Source of the DNA: Bacteroidales bacterium
GTDB taxonomy: Bacteria; Bacteroidota; Bacteroidia; Bacteroidales; F082
DNA length: 36,537 nt
Direction: 5' to 3'
Assembly (NCBI GenBank): GCA_016291135.1
Contig: JAEFAE010000028.1
Span: 1 to 36,537, forward strand
The position numbers were made by a program, and so were the translations under genes. Each line of letters starts with the position of its first letter. Within the stretch, counting starts at the first letter, position 1. The notes under the pieces are model-generated. The model did no database searches, was not told where the DNA came from, and saw only the letters and a program-made list of their open reading frames with translations. Below, one piece after another: positions 32,435 to 36,537 of this stretch.

Positions 32435-32458
32435 AAAAAAATGTATGTTATGAAAAAA

Positions 32459-32731
32459 TTATTCGGCGATTGTGCCTTCAACGGGGACGATGGAGACGAA
32501 CGACTTGTTGTCTTTCTTCTTCACGAACTCAACGATACCGTCGCACAAGGCATAGAGGGTGTGGTCCTTGCCCATACCGACGTTCTTGCCAGGATTGTGC
32601 TTGGTGCCGCGCTGACGGACGATGATGTTGCCTGCAATGGCTGCTTGACCACCGAAAATTTTCACTCCGAGTCGCTTACTAGCTGACTCACGACCGTTCT
32701 CGGAACTACCGACGCCTTTCTTGTGTGCCAT
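32459..32731 (-). CDS. rpmA: 50S ribosomal protein L27
   Basis: A 90-residue L27. It begins [16 protein letters not shown] and contains [17 protein letters not shown] and [15 protein letters not shown]. The N-terminus has no long cleavable extension of the kind seen in Firmicutes. It follows rplU by 24 bp and is closed by a clear terminator. Confidence 0.97.
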   Translation of the reverse strand: MAHKKGVGSSENGRESASKRLGVKIFGGQAAIAGNIIVRQRGTKHNPGKNVGMGKDHTLYALCDGIVEFVKKKDNKSFVSIVPVEGTIAE

Positions 32732-32755
32732 ATCTTTTCTGTTTTTTTCGGGTTT

Positions 32756-33067
32756 TTACATGATGATGTTGTCAATAACGACCTTGCTCAAATACTGACG
32801 ATGGCCGTTGGAGGTTTGATAACCTTTTCTTCTCTTCTTCTTGAAAACGATGACCTTCTTGCCCTTGCAGTGCTCCTTAATCGTCGCCTCGACGTTGGCA
32901 CCGGCAACCGTGGGGGCGCCCACTTGGGTAGCGCCGTCGTTGTCAATCAATAATACTCTGTCGAAAGAAACCTTGCTTCCTTCTTCACCTTGCAGTCTGT
33001 TGACGAAGATCTCTTGACCGTTCGTGACCTTGAACTGCTGTCCAGCGATTTCTACAATTGCGTACAT
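32756..33067 (-). CDS. rplU: 50S ribosomal protein L21
   Basis: A 103-residue L21. It begins M-Y-A-I-V-E-I-A-G-Q-Q-F-K-V and contains K-K-R-R-K-G-Y-Q-T-S-N-G-H-R-Q near the end, the family signature. It is paired with rpmA in the usual rplU-rpmA order. A TAATTTTG element precedes it. Confidence 0.97.
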   Translation of the reverse strand: MYAIVEIAGQQFKVTNGQEIFVNRLQGEEGSKVSFDRVLLIDNDGATQVGAPTVAGANVEATIKEHCKGKKVIVFKKKRRKGYQTSNGHRQYLSKVVIDNIIM

Positions 33068-33087
33068 GTCTCTAAATTTTCGGACTG

Positions 33088-33116
33088 CAAAATTACAACT
33101 TTTTTTGATTGTACAA
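33088..33116 (-). promoter_or_regulatory. promoter of rplU-rpmA
   Basis: The minus strand has TAATTTTG at 33095-33088 and a TTG at 33116-33114, 18 bp upstream. The rplU ATG is at 33067. Confidence 0.6.
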
Positions 33117-33139
33117 CCATTTCGCAGAAAAATTCCGAA

Positions 33140-34426
33140 TTAATTTTTCATCAGCCCTTCCATGACCTTACCGACATCCGCTTTGGTAAAGCCAATCGGG
33201 AAGATGTGACTGGGTTGGAGACGGTGGATTTCATGCGTCTCCATGAAGTGTTTCTCGCCCCCTCCGGTGATGTTGAGCATGATAATGTCGTCAGCTTGCA
33301 CCTTATTATTATGGATGGCTTGGATGAGCGAGGCAAGGGCCACGGCGGCGGCATGGTAGATGTCGATGCCTTCGGTCGCTTCGAAAAGTTGCTTGGCGGC
33401 ATTGGCTTCCTCGTTGCTGACGGCCAGGATGTCGCCGTCGGTATCTTTCAAGGCGTCGTACAGCCCTCCCGCCAGCGAATAAGGTGGCTTGCGGTTGGAG
33501 AGTACCGGGGCACAGATCTCCGCGGCATCCTTGCGGGCTTGGTCGGGATCGTAGGGCAGCAGGGCCCGTGAGTCGGCACGCCAGGCGTCGTACATGGGCA
33601 CGAAGGGCTTGTTTTGCGATACATAGAGCTTGGCTTTCTTTTGGCCGAAACGCCCGTCTTCGAGAAAACGCAGGTTGGCTTCCCAGGCGGCGATGGCGCC
33701 TGTGCCGCTGCCTACGGCCTGGAAATAGAAGTCGGGGATTTGGCCGATGAAGGTCACCGCCGACATCATGGTGGTGCTCATGCCGTCGCGACGGGCGATG
33801 TTCTTGGCACCGCCTTCGGCGAGGAAGCCGGGCAGCTCACAGACGTAGTTTGACAGTTGGATGGCATCGAAGTAGTCGCTGCCCGAGGCGGTGGTGATCA
33901 GCTTGACACAGGGGTTCAAGGGCTTGTCGAACCACAGCGCCCCGATGTTGTCCTGGGGCACGCAGAGCAGCAGTTTGATGCCGTTGTCGGAACATACCTT
34001 GGCAAACGCTCTGGCCGTATTGCCTGCCGAGGCGACCACCAGCACCTTTTCCTTGTATTCTCCACTTAAGCGTGCGCAAACCGAATAGGCTTCCGTTTCC
34101 TTGAAGGAGCAGGTGCTCATTTGGGCACCGATCTTGGGCCACCAGCCGCTGAAGGTGATATACAAGTTGTTCAGTCTCAGGTGTTTGGCAAGCTTCTCAC
34201 TTTTGTAGGTAACAGGGCAGGAGGGATGCTCCAACATCCGTTTGACAGGCATCCAGTCGGCGAATTTATAAAGGCCGAGACGCTCATCGGTCGCCACATG
34301 CAGTTGCTTGTTCTCATACATGGCTCTCACCATGCTTGGCGTGTTGCCCTGAGGGTCGTCCAAGGTCCATCCCTGGTCTTCGAAACGGCGGCCGTCGGCC
34401 ACGTTCATCAGCTGATACTTTCCCAT
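33140..34426 (-). CDS. PLP-dependent cysteate synthase (threonine-synthase-like)
   Basis: A 428-residue fold-type II PLP enzyme close to threonine synthase. It carries the cysteate synthase pattern, with Y-I-T-F-S-G-W-W-P at 89-97 and the Schiff-base lysine K109 in C-S-F-K-E-T-E-A-Y. S-A-G-N-T-A-R-A at 133-140 binds the cofactor phosphate region. The enzyme joins sulfite to O-phosphoserine to give L-cysteate. In methanogens this feeds coenzyme M; in Bacteroidales cysteate is the head-group source for sulfonolipids. A threonine-synthase side reaction cannot be excluded by sequence. It has its own promoter and no linked lipid genes here. Confidence 0.85.
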   Translation of the reverse strand: MGKYQLMNVADGRRFEDQGWTLDDPQGNTPSMVRAMYENKQLHVATDERLGLYKFADWMPVKRMLEHPSCPVTYKSEKLAKHLRLNNLYITFSGWWPKIGAQMSTCSFKETEAYSVCARLSGEYKEKVLVVASAGNTARAFAKVCSDNGIKLLLCVPQDNIGALWFDKPLNPCVKLITTASGSDYFDAIQLSNYVCELPGFLAEGGAKNIARRDGMSTTMMSAVTFIGQIPDFYFQAVGSGTGAIAAWEANLRFLEDGRFGQKKAKLYVSQNKPFVPMYDAWRADSRALLPYDPDQARKDAAEICAPVLSNRKPPYSLAGGLYDALKDTDGDILAVSNEEANAAKQLFEATEGIDIYHAAAVALASLIQAIHNNKVQADDIIMLNITGGGEKHFMETHEIHRLQPSHIFPIGFTKADVGKVMEGLMKN

Positions 34427-34445
34427 GATTCCAGTTTTAAAACTG

Positions 34446-34453
34446 CAAAGGTA
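34446..34453 (-). promoter_or_regulatory. -7 element of the cysteate synthase gene
   Basis: The minus strand reads TACCTTTG at 34453-34446, 20 bp before the ATG at 34426. Confidence 0.55.
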
Positions 34454-34535
34454 AAAAAAATGGTAAATATACGTACTATAAATACCGATACTTTTTAAAC
34501 GGGGAACCTGTATGGTCTTTTTTTTTACGGATTTT

Positions 34536-34567
34536 TTTGGGGTGGAAAGTTTTTTTTTCTACTTTTG
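34536..34567 (+). promoter_or_regulatory. promoter of the C10 protease gene
   Basis: TTTG at 34536-34539 and TACTTTTG at 34560-34567 are separated by 20 bp, one of the best matches in the window to the Bacteroidetes promoter. The ATG is at 34608. Confidence 0.75.
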
Positions 34568-34607
34568 ACACCTTAATAAATATTATGAAATTTCAATCGC
34601 AAAAACT

Positions 34608-36537
34608 ATGAAGAATAGACTACTCCTTTTACTTGCTTTGACGCTCTCCATCGGCTGCTTGTTTGCCGGTCCAGTGGATCTGGTCACAGCACGGAAAGTG
34701 GGTGCGGGCTTTGCCCAAACCGCCCTTTCACAGTCGGTGAAGGCCGATGCGTTGCAACTTGTTTCCGCTACTGACCACTACTACGCTTTCAATGTCGGCA
34801 CCAACGGGTTTGTGCTGGTGTCGGCCGACGACCGTTTCCGCCCTATCGTGGGCTACTCCGATGAGGGGTGTTTCCCGACGGAAAACGCATCGCCTGAAAT
34901 GATGTATTATCTCGACAACCTCAGCCAAGGCCGTCAGATGCTGTCGCGGGGGGTCGCTTCGGCCGAACCGCAGGTGGTTGGCGAGTGGGAGGCCCTGCTT
35001 CGTGGGGAGCGCCTTCCCTCCCGCAATGGGAACCGCGCGAAGTTCTACCTGTTGACGACCAAATGGAACCAAAATGCACCTTATAACAAGTTCTGCCCTG
35101 GCAACTCCTACGCGGGTTGCGTGGCCACCGCCATGTCGCAGGTGATGAACTATTGGAAATATCCCACCCATGGATGGGGCCATCACAGCTATTACCATTA
35201 CCAATGGGGGGAACTGGCAGTCGATTTCTCCTCGTCGGTGTACGATTTCGACAAGATGCCCAACGGCATTGCCGCCGATTCGGATCCGGAGTGCATCGAT
35301 GCCATTGCCAAGTTCATGTACGATTGCGGCGTGGCGGTCGATATGGACTACTCCACCGATGGGAGCGGCGCCTACTCGCAAGACGTGCCCGATGCGGTGC
35401 TCAAATACTTCGGTTATACCAACCGCTGCCGGATCTATTCCCGCGATGCATTCGACCTTGCCGAGTTCCATCAGATTCTGAAAGACCAGTTCGACTTGGG
35501 CTGGCCTTGCTACTATTCTGGCTCCGACACGGAGGGCCAGGGCGGCCATGCCTTCGTTTGCGACGGCTACGACGAGAACGACATGTTCCATTTCAACTGG
35601 GGCTGGAGCGGCTCGGGCAACGGCTTTTTCGCCATCGACGAACTGAATGTGTCCGGCTATATGTTCAACTCCGGCCAGGCGGTGATCACCAATTTCGTCC
35701 CTCCGTTCGTGTTTGAAAACACAGCCAAGGCGCCTGACTACCTTACGGCGGTGCCCAATGGCGACGAGGATTTTTCCGTGACGTTGTCTTGGGTGAATCC
35801 TACCGCTACCCTCGACGGCCGTCCGTTGGAGGCCATCGACCAGATTGTGGTGGAGCGCGATGGCGTTGTGGTGGGTCTGTATGAGAACCCGGTTCCGGGT
35901 GCGTCCGTAACCCAGGTGATTCCGACCCGACTCCCGGCCATGGTGAACTACCGCGTATATGCTGTCTGTAACGGCTATTCCGGACGGAAAGCGCATGCCG
36001 ATGGCATCAACTTGGGCCCCGTGTGCGACTGGCAGATCCGCTGCTATTCTGCCGATCAGATCGAAGGGAGTCGTGGTATGCTTACCCTCTTCAACGCTGC
36101 GGGCAACAAACTGGGCGAATTCGTTCCTGAGACGGAGGACCGCAAGGTGACGATGGAAGTTCCGCAGGGTCGCGTGACCATGAGTTGGGCCGCTCCGGCC
36201 GACAGCATGGACGTGGCGATCAGCATTCTGGATTCAGAAGGCCAGACCGTGTTCGACTATGCCGGCCCTTCGGTGAATATGCCGACCGGCATTTTCTTCG
36301 AGACGGTGAACACCTGTGGCGGCGTGGGCAGTTTGGTCCATCCTTCCGACCTGACGGCGGAAGTCGAGGGCGAAAACGTGCTGCTGCATTGGACGGGCAT
36401 CCCCGATCCGGGCTATGGCTACAACATCTATCGCGACGGCTATTTCTATAACATGGTGCCTGACACCACCTCTTTCGTGGATGTGGGAAATGCGGCTGTG
36501 ATGCACAGCTACTATGTCACTGCCTTCTGTCACGAAG
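34608..36537 (+). CDS. secreted C10 (streptopain-family) cysteine protease, 3' end outside window
   Basis: The frame is open from ATG 34608 to the window end (643 codons seen). A signal peptide (M-K-N-R-L-L-L-L-L-A...C-L-F-A) is followed by a propeptide-like region (about 22-130, with F-V-L-V-S-A-D-D-R-F-R-P-I-V-G-Y), typical of the SpeB/Spi prodomain. The protease domain has Y-A-G-C-V-A-T-A-M-S-Q with the nucleophile C171, and G-G-H-A-F-V-C-D-G-Y with H314, followed by N-W-G-W. After about residue 365 come fibronectin-III-like and jelly-roll-like modules. It resembles PrtT, interpain and Bacteroides C10 proteases. The protein is exported, and whether it is surface-anchored depends on the missing end. 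Confidence 0.9.
   Translation, partial: MKNRLLLLLALTLSIGCLFAGPVDLVTARKVGAGFAQTALSQSVKADALQLVSATDHYYAFNVGTNGFVLVSADDRFRPIVGYSDEGCFPTENASPEMMYYLDNLSQGRQMLSRGVASAEPQVVGEWEALLRGERLPSRNGNRAKFYLLTTKWNQNAPYNKFCPGNSYAGCVATAMSQVMNYWKYPTHGWGHHSYYHYQWGELAVDFSSSVYDFDKMPNGIAADSDPECIDAIAKFMYDCGVAVDMDYSTDGSGAYSQDVPDAVLKYFGYTNRCRIYSRDAFDLAEFHQILKDQFDLGWPCYYSGSDTEGQGGHAFVCDGYDENDMFHFNWGWSGSGNGFFAIDELNVSGYMFNSGQAVITNFVPPFVFENTAKAPDYLTAVPNGDEDFSVTLSWVNPTATLDGRPLEAIDQIVVERDGVVVGLYENPVPGASVTQVIPTRLPAMVNYRVYAVCNGYSGRKAHADGINLGPVCDWQIRCYSADQIEGSRGMLTLFNAAGNKLGEFVPETEDRKVTMEVPQGRVTMSWAAPADSMDVAISILDSEGQTVFDYAGPSVNMPTGIFFETVNTCGGVGSLVHPSDLTAEVEGENVLLHWTGIPDPGYGYNIYRDGYFYNMVPDTTSFVDVGNAAVMHSYYVTAFCHE

Noticed and set aside
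34728..35996. 422-residue minus-strand frame
   Set aside because: Antisense to the C10 protease gene, whose plus-strand frame has clear catalytic motifs.
1..36537. tRNA genes, CRISPR arrays, insertion sequences, riboswitches
   Set aside because: I looked through the intergenic gaps and saw no cloverleaf, regular spaced repeats, transposase or convincing riboswitch fold.

Overview
The window is a compact stretch of a Bacteroidales-type (phylum Bacteroidota) chromosome. The basis is: recurrent -7 elements of the form TAnnTTTG ahead of genes, with few clear Shine-Dalgarno sites; a TonB-type outer-membrane receptor with an N-terminal carboxypeptidase-regulatory-like domain; a TlpA-like lipoprotein thioredoxin; a DUF3822 gene beside rsmD; a short AMP nucleosidase; a C10 (streptopain-family) protease; and a cysteate synthase of the kind found in sulfonolipid-making Bacteroidales. 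I cannot fix the genus. No tRNA, rRNA, CRISPR array, transposase or phage gene was seen.

Layout. 1-8.4 kb (plus strand) is an accessory-looking set: a small membrane protein and an overlapping unknown, a DUF4143-type ATPase, a membrane-anchored erythromycin-esterase-family protein, a cysteine-rich small protein followed by an outer-membrane beta-barrel receptor, a zinc-ribbon/PNPOx-like flavoprotein, and an AlkZ-like winged-helix protein. 8.38-8.58 kb holds a decayed C-terminal fragment of a MalY/PatB aminotransferase. 8.7-10.05 kb (minus) is a lipoprotein plus an esterase. 10.1-12.07 kb (plus) is a small winged-helix protein, a membrane acyltransferase and a cytidylate-kinase-like protein.

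The most distinctive block is 12.1-17.1 kb (minus): five tightly packed or overlapping genes. In transcription order they are a RelA/SpoT-type nucleotide synthetase, an HD-family alarmone hydrolase-like protein, an aminoglycoside-phosphotransferase-fold kinase, a Cache-sensor/SpoIIE phosphatase/HATPase fusion, and a STAS anti-anti-sigma-like protein. I read this as one signalling operon joining alarmone turnover to a partner-switching module. It faces a divergent TlpA-like lipoprotein gene across a 68-bp gap with two opposed promoters.

From 18.3 to 33.1 kb the content is mostly housekeeping: a fused PlsC/GNAT aminolipid acyltransferase, rsmD-DUF3822, AMP nucleosidase-holA, an acyl-CoA synthetase, dtd, rbfA with a LolC/E-like permease, rsmA with a TPR protein and a lipoprotein, serS, and rplU-rpmA. 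Many neighbours overlap by 1-17 bp. rsmA runs convergently into the permease gene with a 59-bp coding overlap, and its first codons are built from a 7-bp tandem repeat. The window ends with a cysteate synthase (minus) and a secreted C10 protease (plus) that runs off the right edge.

All functions are inferred from motifs and remembered family features; no database search was run.
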